Origin: Rhodospirillaceae bacterium | Lineage (GTDB): Bacteria > Pseudomonadota > Alphaproteobacteria > UBA8366 | Length of the DNA: 64,000 nt | Assembly: GCA_002716125.1 (NCBI GenBank) | Contig: PAZH01000067.1 | Span: forward strand, 54,927 to 118,926 | Direction of reading: 5' to 3' | In this document: piece by piece, positions 27,710 through 35,676 of the stretch | How positions within the stretch are numbered: the stretch's first letter is position 1 | Layout: each line of letters begins with the position of its first letter | Translations under genes and position numbers: made by a program | The notes under the pieces: model-generated | The model's database searches: none | The model's input: the letters and a program-made list of their open reading frames with translations, nothing else | What the model was told of the DNA's origin: nothing

Positions 27710-28807
27710 CTAGCGCTCATTCGACTGCAAGAATTCTTCTAGAGCATTGGCGACCGCTTCCAACTCATCCATCCGTCCGATGGTGATACGCAGATAATCC
27801 TGGAATGAGACGGATGGGAACCGACGGACGGCAATGCCCTTTTGCCGCAAATGACGATCGGCATCCGGCGCAGACCGCTCGGGGTTTGGAAACCCGACAA
27901 GGACGAAATTCGCCTGGCTTGGGATAACATCGAGACCCAAACCGGTCAGGCGTTCCGTAAGCCAGCGCCGCCCATTCACCGTCGCCTCGAAGACATGATC
28001 GAAATGCCCCCTATCCTTGAGCGCTGCCAAAGCCGCGGCAACAGATGCGTCGGCCACCGGAAAGGTCGTCGAGACTTTGCGTAAATTTTCAACGATATCG
28101 AGTGGAGCATACATCCAACCGACCCGCGCACCGGCCATGCCGAAGATTTTCGAGAACGTCCGGCTGATGACGATATTGTCGGCGCTTTCGACGAGGTCCG
28201 TGATGCCGTCGTGATCCGGGCTATCGACATATTCTTCATAGGCACAATCCAGCACAAGAAGTGCGTCGCTCGGCATTTCTTTATGAAGCCTCCGAATCTC
28301 CGCGTCGCCGACATGCGTACCAGCCGGGTTTTCGGGATTGGCGAGATAGACCATCTTGGTTCGCCAACTGATCGCTTCGAGGAGTGCATCGACGGATGTG
28401 ATAAAACCTTGATCCGGCACGGATCGCACGCTGGCGTCGTTTGCGACGGCATAGTTCGGCGCCTTCGCGTAGCCGTTCTCGCTCCGCAGCATTTCGGTCC
28501 CGGGGCCAAGGTATATCCGTGCAAGGCGGGCGAGCAAATCGTCGGAACCGTTTCCGACCGTAATGCGCGCCTCGTCCAAATCAAAGAAATCACCGATCGC
28601 GGGCGCCAATATCGCATCGGCACCTTCTAGATATCGCTCCATGCGGCCTGCCGCGTCACGCGCTGCTTCAATCGCCAGCGGACTCGCACCAAAGACGCTT
28701 TCATTGGAATTCAATCGAATTCGGGGCTCCGGATAATCACCGGGGTCTTCATCGATCATGTAGGCGCCAATATCTCGGACGCCCAATTTTGCCGGTTCGA
28801 CAACCAT
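27710..28807 (-). CDS. HisC-like aminotransferase, class I/II PLP
   Basis: This 365-residue fold-type I PLP enzyme resembles histidinol-phosphate aminotransferase. The PLP lysine is in SRTFSKIFGMAGARVGW, the phosphate-binding arginine loop follows, and NPENPAG carries the conserved Asn-Pro. It is the third gene of an operon with a CoA-transferase (5 bp gap) and a GrdB-like selenoprotein, not of a histidine operon. HisC homologues often act on other amino acids, for example phenylalanine or beta-amino acids, so a catabolic or side-chain role is possible. Stop TAG. Confidence 0.82.
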   Translation of the reverse strand: MVVEPAKLGVRDIGAYMIDEDPGDYPEPRIRLNSNESVFGASPLAIEAARDAAGRMERYLEGADAILAPAIGDFFDLDEARITVGNGSDDLLARLARIYLGPGTEMLRSENGYAKAPNYAVANDASVRSVPDQGFITSVDALLEAISWRTKMVYLANPENPAGTHVGDAEIRRLHKEMPSDALLVLDCAYEEYVDSPDHDGITDLVESADNIVISRTFSKIFGMAGARVGWMYAPLDIVENLRKVSTTFPVADASVAAALAALKDRGHFDHVFEATVNGRRWLTERLTGLGLDVIPSQANFVLVGFPNPERSAPDADRHLRQKGIAVRRFPSVSFQDYLRITIGRMDELEAVANALEEFLQSNER

Positions 28808-28812
28808 GATTC

Positions 28813-30009
28813 TTACCCGAAAACGCCCTCCTTCAGCATCGTGTCGATCTCAGCCGCCGTGTAGCCGGCATCTTCGAGAACTTCTTTATTGTGCTCGCCC
28901 GGCAGGGCCGGTGCCCGAGACACTTCCCCGCCGCCATGCGCGAGCTTGAACCCGGGCCCCACGAGCCGCATATCGCCATGCGATGTCTCGATCGTTTGCA
29001 TGACGTCCCGATGCGCGAGCTGCGGGTGGTCGACGACTTCATCAATACGCCAGATCTTTGCGGCCGGCGCACTCACCGCATCCAGTCGCTTTTGCCACGT
29101 GTCGACGTCTTCTTCCAAAAGCTTCTCCTGTACGATCTCGCGCAGTCCCTCGGCATTCTCCCTTCGCGTATTCCAATCGAGGAACCGCGGATCATCCAGG
29201 ATATCTTCGCGTCCGATCTCCTTGATCAAGGCACGGAATTGTCCTTCGGAATTCACCGCGAGCAGCATATAGCCGCCTTTGACCCGAAAGAGGTCCGCCG
29301 TCGCTTTCCGGCTGACCGCCTGATTGCCCATCTGGGCCTGTTCGATGCCGCCAACCGTGTATTCGCAAACAGCAGGCGACAAGAACGTCAACGCCGCGTC
29401 GAGCATGGAGACGTCAATAAACTGTGGTTTACCCGTCCGCGTTCTCTGAAACAGCGCGCTTGAAATCGCGAAGGCCCCGGTCATCCCGCCGATCGCGTCG
29501 CAGACGGCGAAACCCGCGCGCGTGGGGCCGGTCTCGGCGTGCCCGGTGATCGACATGATGCCGGAAGTTGCCTGTATCCGCCCATCGTAGGCCGGGGTGT
29601 TTTTCTCCGGCCCTTCTTGCCCGAAACCTGAAATCGCACAGTAGATCAGCGTCGGGTTAACTTCCGTCAGCGCGTCATAGCCGATCCCAAGCCGGTCCAT
29701 CACCCCCGGCCGGTAATTCTCCATAACGATATCGGCATCCTTCACGAGACGCTTTACGATCTCAACGGCTTCCGGCTTTTTCAGATCGAGGGCGATATTT
29801 CGCTTATTGGCGTTAACGGCCAGCCACATCGGCCCCATCGATCTTTCGGACCACTCAGGTGCGTGCGCCGAGAAGCGGAATTCTTCGCCGCCTGGCCGTT
29901 CGACTTTTACGACGTCGGCGCCATGCAGCGCCAATTGATAGCTTGCGAAGGGGCCCGCGTAGACTTGCGTGAAATCGATCACGCGGACCCCTTCGAATGG
30001 CTTCGTCAT
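28813..30009 (-). CDS. Family III CoA-transferase (CaiB/BaiF type)
   Basis: This 398-residue enzyme transfers CoA between carboxylic acids. It has the N-terminal GVRVIDFTQVYAGPFASYQLA fold, the LKKPEAVEI region and the catalytic Asp in NTPAYDGRIQA, as in formyl-CoA and carnitinyl CoA-transferases. Length matches the family. It is the middle gene of the operon with the GrdB-like selenoprotein (6 bp upstream) and the HisC-like aminotransferase. CoA activation is often an early step in degradation of carnitine- or betaine-like acids (inference), but the substrate is not identified. Confidence 0.88.
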   Translation of the reverse strand: MTKPFEGVRVIDFTQVYAGPFASYQLALHGADVVKVERPGGEEFRFSAHAPEWSERSMGPMWLAVNANKRNIALDLKKPEAVEIVKRLVKDADIVMENYRPGVMDRLGIGYDALTEVNPTLIYCAISGFGQEGPEKNTPAYDGRIQATSGIMSITGHAETGPTRAGFAVCDAIGGMTGAFAISSALFQRTRTGKPQFIDVSMLDAALTFLSPAVCEYTVGGIEQAQMGNQAVSRKATADLFRVKGGYMLLAVNSEGQFRALIKEIGREDILDDPRFLDWNTRRENAEGLREIVQEKLLEEDVDTWQKRLDAVSAPAAKIWRIDEVVDHPQLAHRDVMQTIETSHGDMRLVGPGFKLAHGGGEVSRAPALPGEHNKEVLEDAGYTAAEIDTMLKEGVFG

Positions 30010-30015
30010 ACCGCC

Positions 30016-30966
30016 CTACTCTGCGGCCGCCGCTTTGATATCCCGCTCGCGGCGCTCTTTCGCAATTTGCTTATTGCGGTCGAACTCCGCCCGGCGGCGT
30101 GCGATTTCTTCATCGGACATCTGCTCGATATTGCTGAAATCCAACTTCCAGCTCGCGTCGTCGCTCCAACGTAGCGGCGACTGCACGGTCGTCCGTGGAC
30201 CAATCGCAGATTCGAGAACCTTTAACGCGAGTTCCATTGTAAAGGCTTGCGATTCGACATCGTTGGGTTTTCCGGCCGCGTTCCCCAGCGGGAAATCGCT
30301 AAAGAGAAAGCGCGGGGCACCCACATGTTCGACGATGTCCTTGCCGCAGCCCATGATCACGGTCGGGATGCCGTTTTCTTCGAGGTAGCGTGCAATCAGA
30401 CTCACGGTCTGATGACACACCGGTCAATTGGCGACGATGACGGCGACGTCGCCGCCGTCTTCACGTATTCGCTCGTATATCTCGGGACAATCGACTTCCA
30501 TCGTCCGCTTTTGACTGCGGTTCGTCGGCGCGCCGTAGAAGCGATCCGTGATGCCACCGATCACGCCTTCGCCTTCCAGCCGCTTGAGCTGCTGCAGCGG
30601 GAACCAGGTCCGCATGTCTTCCGCCGTCGTATGATTGCGGTCGATGCCTATATGTGAGACGCGGAGATCGGGATCGGTCTCGGTCGTGTCGGTATAGACC
30701 GTGTAGAACTTAGCCGCCGAGTTGTAGGGCGCACCCGGCCCCTGATCACCCTTGTCCGGCTGGTACGGCGCTGCCGTCGTCACCAATGCGACTCGGCTTT
30801 CCGACAAAGGTTTCTTCAACGGCGTAAACGGAACGTCGTTATATTGCGCCCAACGATACGGCGCCCCATACCCAAGAGTTTGATAATACGTAGTAATTCG
30901 GTGCAGATATGGTATTGGCAGATCATACTTTTCTGCGAACCCGAATTCGTTTCCGGCTTCCGACAT
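30016..30966 (-). CDS. GrdB-like selenoprotein, Sec at residue 181 (UPVC)
   Basis: This 316-residue protein is read through a TGA at 30424-30426. Upstream lies the N-terminal half (LPYLHR, RVALVTTAAPY, SHIGIDRNHTT) and downstream VCHQTVSLIARYLEE, both characteristic of the glycine/sarcosine/betaine reductase component B-like family. The TGA codes for selenocysteine in a UxxC motif (U181-P-V-C184), the redox position in these proteins. A 7-bp stem-loop begins 10 nt past the UGA. ATG 30966 has GGGAGA upstream. No GrdA, GrdC, GrdD or GrdE is near, so this is not a complete glycine reductase. It is probably an orphan redox selenoprotein linked to the co-transcribed CoA-transferase and aminotransferase. 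A standard pipeline would call two fragments. Confidence 0.88.
30395..30413 (-). promoter_or_regulatory. SECIS-like stem-loop of the first GrdB-like selenoprotein
   Basis: On the minus strand, AUCAGAC (30413-30407) pairs perfectly with GUCUGAU (30401-30395), leaving the 5-nt loop CGUGA. The loop G is 19 nt after the UGA and is in the first two loop positions followed by U. This fits the bacterial SECIS rule of a short hairpin with a GU-containing apical loop, 16-37 nt past the UGA. It is the best of the three such elements in this window. Confidence 0.75.
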
Positions 30967-31190
30967 ACTTGTCTCCCATACAGGTCGAAGGGGTTTCTAC
31001 GACAAATATAAGCCTTCGGCACTGAATCGTCCAAACCGGCAATACTTTGTTAACACCTTTCCCCACAGAATAAGTCTGACGCTGACGGCGGCGAATAAAG
31101 ATTGCCCAGTGTGACATCCGTGACAGACGCATCCTCTCTCCGCTCATATAAAAGGGTCATTGGGTAGGTAAATTAAGGGTGGTCGGGAAG

Positions 31191-31493
31191 ATGAACACAA
31201 AACTTCGCAGTATCGGTCTCGCGGCATTCGGTGCAGCAGCCTTAACAATCGTTGGCGTCCAAGACACGCGGCATGCGGATATTTGTGCAACGGGGCACAT
31301 CGCAACCACGCACGAGTGCAACTTCGAGACCCTCGTCTGGCAACTCGTCGAGCGGAGCGCCGACGAAAGCGATGTCGAAGCGTATATCGATATGTTTCCG
31401 AACGGCCGCTATTTGAAGCCCGCCAAAGAGCGCCTAACAGAACTACTGCCGACCTACGGGGTCGTACGCGGCCGCGATAATCCGCATTCCTGA
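31191..31493 (+). CDS. Small secreted hypothetical protein
   Basis: This encodes about 100 residues from ATG 31191 (preceded by GGGAAG; a GTG 12 bases earlier is also in frame). A signal-like N-terminus (LRSIGLAAFGAAALTIVGV) is followed by two cysteines (DICATGH, HECNFE). The C-terminal half has the YIDMFPNGRYLKPAKERL motif, resembling the linker repeats found after caspase-like or TPR domains in proteobacterial exported proteins. There is no partner gene in the same direction. Function unknown. Confidence 0.6.
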   Translation: MNTKLRSIGLAAFGAAALTIVGVQDTRHADICATGHIATTHECNFETLVWQLVERSADESDVEAYIDMFPNGRYLKPAKERLTELLPTYGVVRGRDNPHS

Positions 31494-31508
31494 ATCGCCG
31501 GCCCCCTC

Positions 31509-31880
31509 TCACGCCGTCTCGATTACCCTTTCTTCGGATAACCAAACGGGCGAGTTCTTCATATCGATGAAGCGTTTCTCGTCTTCGATCAACTTCCGGC
31601 CGGCGCGGCGCCCCGCCTCACTCGCCAAAGCGCTTTCGAGCGCCTCCATACTGTCGTACCAAACTTCCGCCGTGCCGTCGTAGGGCTCAGGACCACCCCG
31701 GCTTCCTTCAATCCGAGCTGCCGTCTCGCCACCGATCGTATGCGCTTGCACATAACGTCGATATCCTAGCGCTTGCTTGTTTCGAATCATGATATCCCGG
31801 TGCTGTCCAATCCAATGCGCTTGGAATTCCTCACGGGTGAGATGCGGCAACCGCCGCAGGCAAAAGGTCAGCTTTATCAT
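31509..31880 (-). CDS. EthD-domain protein
   Basis: This 123-residue ferredoxin-like (dimeric alpha/beta barrel) protein has the EthD signature LTREEFQAHWIGQHRDIM and a conserved YDGTAEVWYDS segment. EthD proteins assist or follow oxygenases in ether, quinone or aromatic degradation, but most are of unknown substrate. The ATG immediately follows the stop of the PAS-domain gene, so the two are co-transcribed. A dioxygenase gene lies 1.3 kb away on the opposite strand. No specific substrate can be named. Confidence 0.75.
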   Translation of the reverse strand: MIKLTFCLRRLPHLTREEFQAHWIGQHRDIMIRNKQALGYRRYVQAHTIGGETAARIEGSRGGPEPYDGTAEVWYDSMEALESALASEAGRRAGRKLIEDEKRFIDMKNSPVWLSEERVIETA

Positions 31881-32477
31881 TCAATTTTCACCCTCGGTTT
31901 CGCCCGTTTCTTCGTCCTCCGCCGAATCCCAATCGGGGATGCCGGCGCCAATATCGATATAGGACCGCCGTAAAGCACGGGATTTTCGGTCCTCATCCGA
32001 TCGCGCATCCAAAAATGCCTCCGGCCGGGGCGCGTTGTCCTGGTAGATGACCTGGTTCACTTGCCCTTTATCATCGCGAAACGGAAACCCGACCGCCTCG
32101 CTAATCATTTCCAAACCGGAACTGCGAACCGAGCGAATGAAGACAATCATTCCACACGGGCGTTCGACAATATTCGATAGGGCCCGCCAGACTTTTTCAC
32201 GGCGTTTCGGATGAACGATATCGAGATAATTTCGACCCGTGACTTCGAATCCGTAACGATCCGTGACGGACGTCCCCGAAAGCCTAACCTTGATATAGCC
32301 GGGACGGACCATCTCATGGATTTCGAAGTTGGAAAGAATGTCTTTGACGTCCGTCGGATCGAAACTCGAGCGCATCGGAATGAGATCGACCTTGGGAAGA
32401 CTGGCCCAATAGTCGGCAAAGACTTTCGCGTTTTCGTGCTGAAACTCGAGATTTGGAAACGCGGCGGAGTGAAACAT
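31881..32477 (-). CDS. PAS_5 (DUF1457)-type sensor domain protein
   Basis: This is a 198-residue protein. I chose ATG 32477 because the open frame continues to 32756 only across the divergent HAD gene, with non-family sequence. The core has the DUF1457 pattern: W-x8-P near the start (DYWASLPKVDLIPMRSSFDP), a RLSGTSVTDRYGFEVTG segment and HPKRREKVW. Such PAS-like single-domain proteins are typical of Alphaproteobacteria; many have no output domain. An acidic C-terminal tail (EDEETGETEGE) follows. Its role is unknown, perhaps a ligand or redox sensor. Paired with the EthD-domain gene. Confidence 0.7.
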   Translation of the reverse strand: MFHSAAFPNLEFQHENAKVFADYWASLPKVDLIPMRSSFDPTDVKDILSNFEIHEMVRPGYIKVRLSGTSVTDRYGFEVTGRNYLDIVHPKRREKVWRALSNIVERPCGMIVFIRSVRSSGLEMISEAVGFPFRDDKGQVNQVIYQDNAPRPEAFLDARSDEDRKSRALRRSYIDIGAGIPDWDSAEDEETGETEGEN

Positions 32478-32543
32478 CGTGGCGGATGATGAAATATTTT
32501 CGAACCGAATGAAAACACTTATTCTACATTCCGGTACCCGAAT

Positions 32544-33185
32544 ATGCCCCTTGTCATCTTCGATTGTGACGGCGGTCTCGTCGACAGCGAACCTATCTCG
32601 AACCGAATACTCGCCGCCGATATCACGGCGGCCGGATGGCCGATGACAACCGCGGAATGTATCGAGCGATTCAAGGGCGCGCGCCTCACCGTTGTCCAGG
32701 CAACTGTCGAAAAGAGGATTGGAGATCGTCTCGGCGACGCGTGGCTGAATGACCACTACGAACGCATTTTCGAAGCGTTCCGCGCCGAAATCAAACCAAT
32801 CCCCGGGGCACGCGAGGTTTTGGAAAATCTGTCAGATTCGGAAATTCCGTTCTGTGTGGCCAGCCAAGGGCCAGTCCGCAAAATGCAGATTACCCTGGGC
32901 GCGACAGGTATGTGGCCGCTCGTCGACGGCCACGTCTATTCCGCCACAATGGTCGAACGGCCGAAGCCCGCGCCCGACCTGTTCCTATATGCCGCGGCAG
33001 CGGAAGGATATTTGACCGATGATTGCATCGTCGTCGAAGACAGCGCGACTGGCGTCAAAGCCGCGGTCGCCGCACAGATGAGGGTCATCGGCTTTGCGGC
33101 CGACGACACAGACGCCCCCGCCCTTGCCGACGCAGGCGCTCAGTCGATTATCTCTGATATGAATATGCTGATGCCGCTGCTTTGA
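32544..33185 (+). CDS. HAD-family hydrolase
   Basis: This 213-residue protein is of the beta-phosphoglucomutase/phosphoglycolate phosphatase subgroup. D7 and D9 in IFDCDGGLVDSE form motif I. The usual Val in DCDGVLVDSE is Gly here, which is conservative for catalysis. Motif II is CVASQGP, motif III RPKPAPDLF and motif IV VVEDSATG. All catalytic groups are present. The substrate is a small phosphorylated metabolite of unknown identity. It is 12 bp upstream of the TauD-type dioxygenase gene, so probably the same transcript. Confidence 0.85.
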   Translation: MPLVIFDCDGGLVDSEPISNRILAADITAAGWPMTTAECIERFKGARLTVVQATVEKRIGDRLGDAWLNDHYERIFEAFRAEIKPIPGAREVLENLSDSEIPFCVASQGPVRKMQITLGATGMWPLVDGHVYSATMVERPKPAPDLFLYAAAAEGYLTDDCIVVEDSATGVKAAVAAQMRVIGFAADDTDAPALADAGAQSIISDMNMLMPLL

Positions 33186-33197
33186 CAGGACGCTTCA

Positions 33198-34055
33198 ATG
33201 AATGCGCACGATTTCACCCAGGAACGTTTTACGCTTCAGCCGCTTTCGGATCTCATGGGGGCCGAAGTCATTGGCCTCGATCTCCGGCAGCCGTTTGATC
33301 CCGACATCAAGGCCGCGGTCCACAAAGCGTTTCTCGACTATCAATTGCTTGTCTTTAGAGACCAGAACTTAACGAAAGACGAACAGGTCGTATTCACGGA
33401 ACAGTTTGGCACTTTGGAGCGACACGCGGTTCGCAACCGAGGCACGTCCGATCATCCGCTCGTACATATTGTCAGCAATCTCGACGAAAGCGGCAAACCG
33501 ATGGGCAAGGTCCGCTCCGACAAATGGCACACCGACAAATCGTTTCGACCTGAACCGTCCATGGCGACCATCCTTCATGCACAAACCCTACCGCCCGACG
33601 GCGGTGATACCGTCTTCGTGAATATGTACGCCGCCTTTGACGGATTGAATCAAGCGACGAAAGACAAGATCCGCAGCCTCAACGTCGTGCATTCCTGGGC
33701 GACATCACGCGAACACGAAGGGCGCCCGGTAACGGCGGAGGAAAAACGGGACGCACCGGACAACGTCCACCCCCTCGCTCGTATTCATCCGGAAACCGGC
33801 CGCACCGCTATTTTTATTGGGATGCACGCGAGCCATATCGACGGATGGTCTTTCGAAGAAGGTCGGGCGTTTGTCGTCGAACTTGAAGAAAGCGTCACCC
33901 GCGCGCCGTATCTATTCCGTCACAAATGGCAAGCGGGTGATCTCCTGATGTGGGACAACCGCTGTCTTCTCCATCGCGCGGAAGCCAATTTCGACGCACG
34001 TAAGTTTCCGCGAATCTTGCATCGAACCTGTTTACGAGGGACGGCTACGCAGTAG
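33198..34055 (+). CDS. TauD/TfdA Fe(II)/2-oxoglutarate dioxygenase, 1 of 4
   Basis: This is a 285-residue Fe(II)/2-oxoglutarate dioxygenase. The facial triad begins H111-x-D113 (KWHTDKSF), and the distal His is in CLLHRAE, with an Arg near RILHRTC for 2-oxoglutarate. The family includes taurine and 2,4-D dioxygenases, alkylsulfatases and carnitine-biosynthesis enzymes. SD AGGACG precedes the ATG. It is co-oriented with the HAD gene and convergent with the GcvA-like LysR gene. Specificity is not readable by eye. Confidence 0.88.
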   Translation: MNAHDFTQERFTLQPLSDLMGAEVIGLDLRQPFDPDIKAAVHKAFLDYQLLVFRDQNLTKDEQVVFTEQFGTLERHAVRNRGTSDHPLVHIVSNLDESGKPMGKVRSDKWHTDKSFRPEPSMATILHAQTLPPDGGDTVFVNMYAAFDGLNQATKDKIRSLNVVHSWATSREHEGRPVTAEEKRDAPDNVHPLARIHPETGRTAIFIGMHASHIDGWSFEEGRAFVVELEESVTRAPYLFRHKWQAGDLLMWDNRCLLHRAEANFDARKFPRILHRTCLRGTATQ

Positions 34056-34063
34056 TCCATCGT

Positions 34064-35002
34064 CTACGATAGAACCAGTTTCTCTCTGTCTAAACCTTCG
34101 AACTTCGCAATAATCCAATCGCGAAAGGCGCACACCGGTTTATGGTCCGCGCTCGTTCGCGTATATACCAAATAGAATGCGGAATTTGACGCGACCGCAT
34201 GCGGTATCGGGGCGACAAGACGTCCGTTCGAAAGGTCGTCATAGGCCAGGATATTCGACGCGAGCAACAATCCCGCCCCTTGAACGGCTGCGTTAATCGC
34301 CGGGTCGGCGGAGTTAAACCGAATCCCACTTTCCAGGTTTGGCGTGTCCACACCTTGCTCACGATACCATTGCGCCCAAAATGGGATTTTGATCTCGTTC
34401 GTATGCGCCTCGTCATGAATGATCGGCAATCCAATCAAATCGGCAGCGTTTTCAACGGCACCGTGTCTTTCCAGTAATGTCGGACTGCAGACCGGGATAT
34501 AGGCAAACTCGATCAGTTTGTGCACCTGCAGGGCGTCGTCGGCCACGTAATCTCGGGGCAGAATTCGAATGGCAACGTCAACGCCGTCACTGACAAAATT
34601 AGCCAAATGGAACGATGAAGATACGCGCGCGTCCAATTCGGGATGGCTGCTGGCAAAGTCGTATAAGCGGCTGGCAAGCCAGCGCGCCGTGAACCCATGG
34701 GTACTGCTGATAACGAGAACGTTGTCCGCGCTGAGCGACCGCAGTCCGCCGACCGCCTCTCGAATCTGTCCAAATCCGGATTGCAGGCCCGGAAAGAGAT
34801 ATTCACCCTCGCGCGTTAACGTAAGGGAGCGCACGCCTCGTTCAAACAGCTTTACGCCAAGAAAGTCCTCGAGCGCTCTGATCTGATGGCTCAACGCGCC
34901 GGGCGTCACGTGCAACTCTTTGGCTGCTTCCGTCATACTGAGATAACGGGCTGTCGCTTCGAAGGCACGTAATCCATTCAACGCTGGAAGGGGCGTATTC
35001 AT
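34064..35002 (-). CDS. LysR-family regulator, GcvA-like
   Basis: This 312-residue LysR regulator has an intact winged-helix domain (NGLRAFEATARYLSMTEAAKELHVTPGALSHQIRALE). The motif LHVTPGALSHQIRALEDFLG is closest to the GcvA group. The effector domain is complete. The gene starts just inside an operator-like palindrome (35008-35030), consistent with LysR autoregulation. Unlike the LysR gene at the start of the window, it has no lesion. Its likely target is the small divergent gene at 35104, or the dioxygenase unit facing it, but neither is proven. Confidence 0.85.
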   Translation of the reverse strand: MNTPLPALNGLRAFEATARYLSMTEAAKELHVTPGALSHQIRALEDFLGVKLFERGVRSLTLTREGEYLFPGLQSGFGQIREAVGGLRSLSADNVLVISSTHGFTARWLASRLYDFASSHPELDARVSSSFHLANFVSDGVDVAIRILPRDYVADDALQVHKLIEFAYIPVCSPTLLERHGAVENAADLIGLPIIHDEAHTNEIKIPFWAQWYREQGVDTPNLESGIRFNSADPAINAAVQGAGLLLASNILAYDDLSNGRLVAPIPHAVASNSAFYLVYTRTSADHKPVCAFRDWIIAKFEGLDREKLVLS

Positions 35003-35007
35003 GAGAT

Positions 35008-35030
35008 TTTCTCACTCATAATATGAGAAA
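35008..35030. promoter_or_regulatory. LysR operator-like palindrome
   Basis: TTTCTCA (35008-35014) and TGAGAAA (35024-35030) are inverted repeats with a 9-nt centre. A second perfect 13-bp palindrome, CTCATA-A-TATGAG, occupies 35015-35027. The site lies 6 bases upstream of the LysR-type start codon and 74 bases before the divergent small ORF. LysR regulators bind inverted repeats of the T-N11-A class in exactly such divergent spacers, so this is a predicted autoregulatory operator. Confidence 0.6.
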
Positions 35031-35103
35031 TTATCCTTTGTAAGCATTCGTTATTCGCAGCGTATACATCGACAACGAACACAAATACACGAGGATAACT
35101 CAT

Positions 35104-35289
35104 ATGTCATATAAAGACCTCAACAACCTACCAATCATTACGGGCGCGATGATCGAACAAGGGTATCGCAACGCCCGCCGGGAACGCGCCAAAGCCTTTT
35201 CAAACCTCATCGCCGCGACCAGCCAAGGTCTTGGAACGATCTACGCGACATTCACGGGAAACCGCGGCGAGGCCCGGCAGAAAGACTAA
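35104..35289 (+). CDS. Small conserved-type protein, function unknown
   Basis: This is a 61-residue helical protein: ATG 35104, stop 35287-35289, RBS AGGATAACTCAT. It is rich in Ala and Arg (YRNARRERAKAFSNLIAAT) and has no signal peptide. Short proteins of this size near GcvA-like LysR genes occur in Alphaproteobacteria, but I cannot assign the family. The hairpin 35344-35369 follows as its terminator. The LysR gene is divergent across the operator palindrome, so this gene is a candidate target. Confidence 0.55.
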   Translation: MSYKDLNNLPIITGAMIEQGYRNARRERAKAFSNLIAATSQGLGTIYATFTGNRGEARQKD

Positions 35290-35343
35290 CTGACCATCGC
35301 CCGCTCAATTGACCGGAGTCTGCCGGTCCCGGCCCAAATAACG

Positions 35344-35369
35344 AAAGGCGGTCCCAAGGGACCGCCTTT
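35344..35369. terminator. Bidirectional intrinsic terminator
   Basis: AAAGGCGGTCCC (35344-35355) and GGGACCGCCTTT (35358-35369) form a 12-bp perfect inverted repeat with a 2-nt centre. On the plus strand it ends in UUUCC and on the minus strand in UUUCGUU. It lies between the small plus-strand ORF (ends 35289) and the minus-strand mini-ORF (ends 35413), so it can terminate both. Confidence 0.75.
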
Positions 35370-35412
35370 CCGAATGGGCCGTGCGATATGGCCCGAAACT
35401 ATAATCGCGGCG

Positions 35413-35490
35413 TCAGCGCGAAACAGAGAGGTTGCTCTTCCGTCCTCGCTGGGCACCTAAACCTATCGCACGGGCACTCATTCTAGACAT
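35413..35490 (-). CDS. 25-residue mini-ORF with near-perfect Shine-Dalgarno
   Basis: On the minus strand, AAAGGAGGTGAT (35505-35494) is followed 3 nt later by ATG 35490, then 25 codons to TGA 35413-35415. This SD is nearly the full complement of the 16S tail, much stronger than any other RBS in the window. The peptide starts MSRMSARAIG, ends NLSVSR and is basic. A strong bidirectional terminator lies 43 bp downstream. It could be a leader peptide, a small basic protein or a toxin-like peptide. No homology is claimed. Confidence 0.5.
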   Translation of the reverse strand: MSRMSARAIGLGAQRGRKSNLSVSR

Positions 35491-35676
35491 CAGATCACCT
35501 CCTTTCGTTTGTTTCACCACTGCTGTCAGTCTGCATGAGATTCGCACACAAAGATACCTCCGAATGTCAAAGCGGGAATTTTACCGAGAGCGGAATAAAT
35601 AAGTCAGCAAATGATCATTGCGGACCATCGCCGACGCGCGCCGCAAATCCAAGGAACCAAGAAACGGAGACAGAAC

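Noticed and set aside
27710..28807. Histidine biosynthesis role for the HisC-like gene
   Set aside because: No other his gene is near, and the operon partners are a CoA-transferase and a selenoprotein. The assignment remains open.
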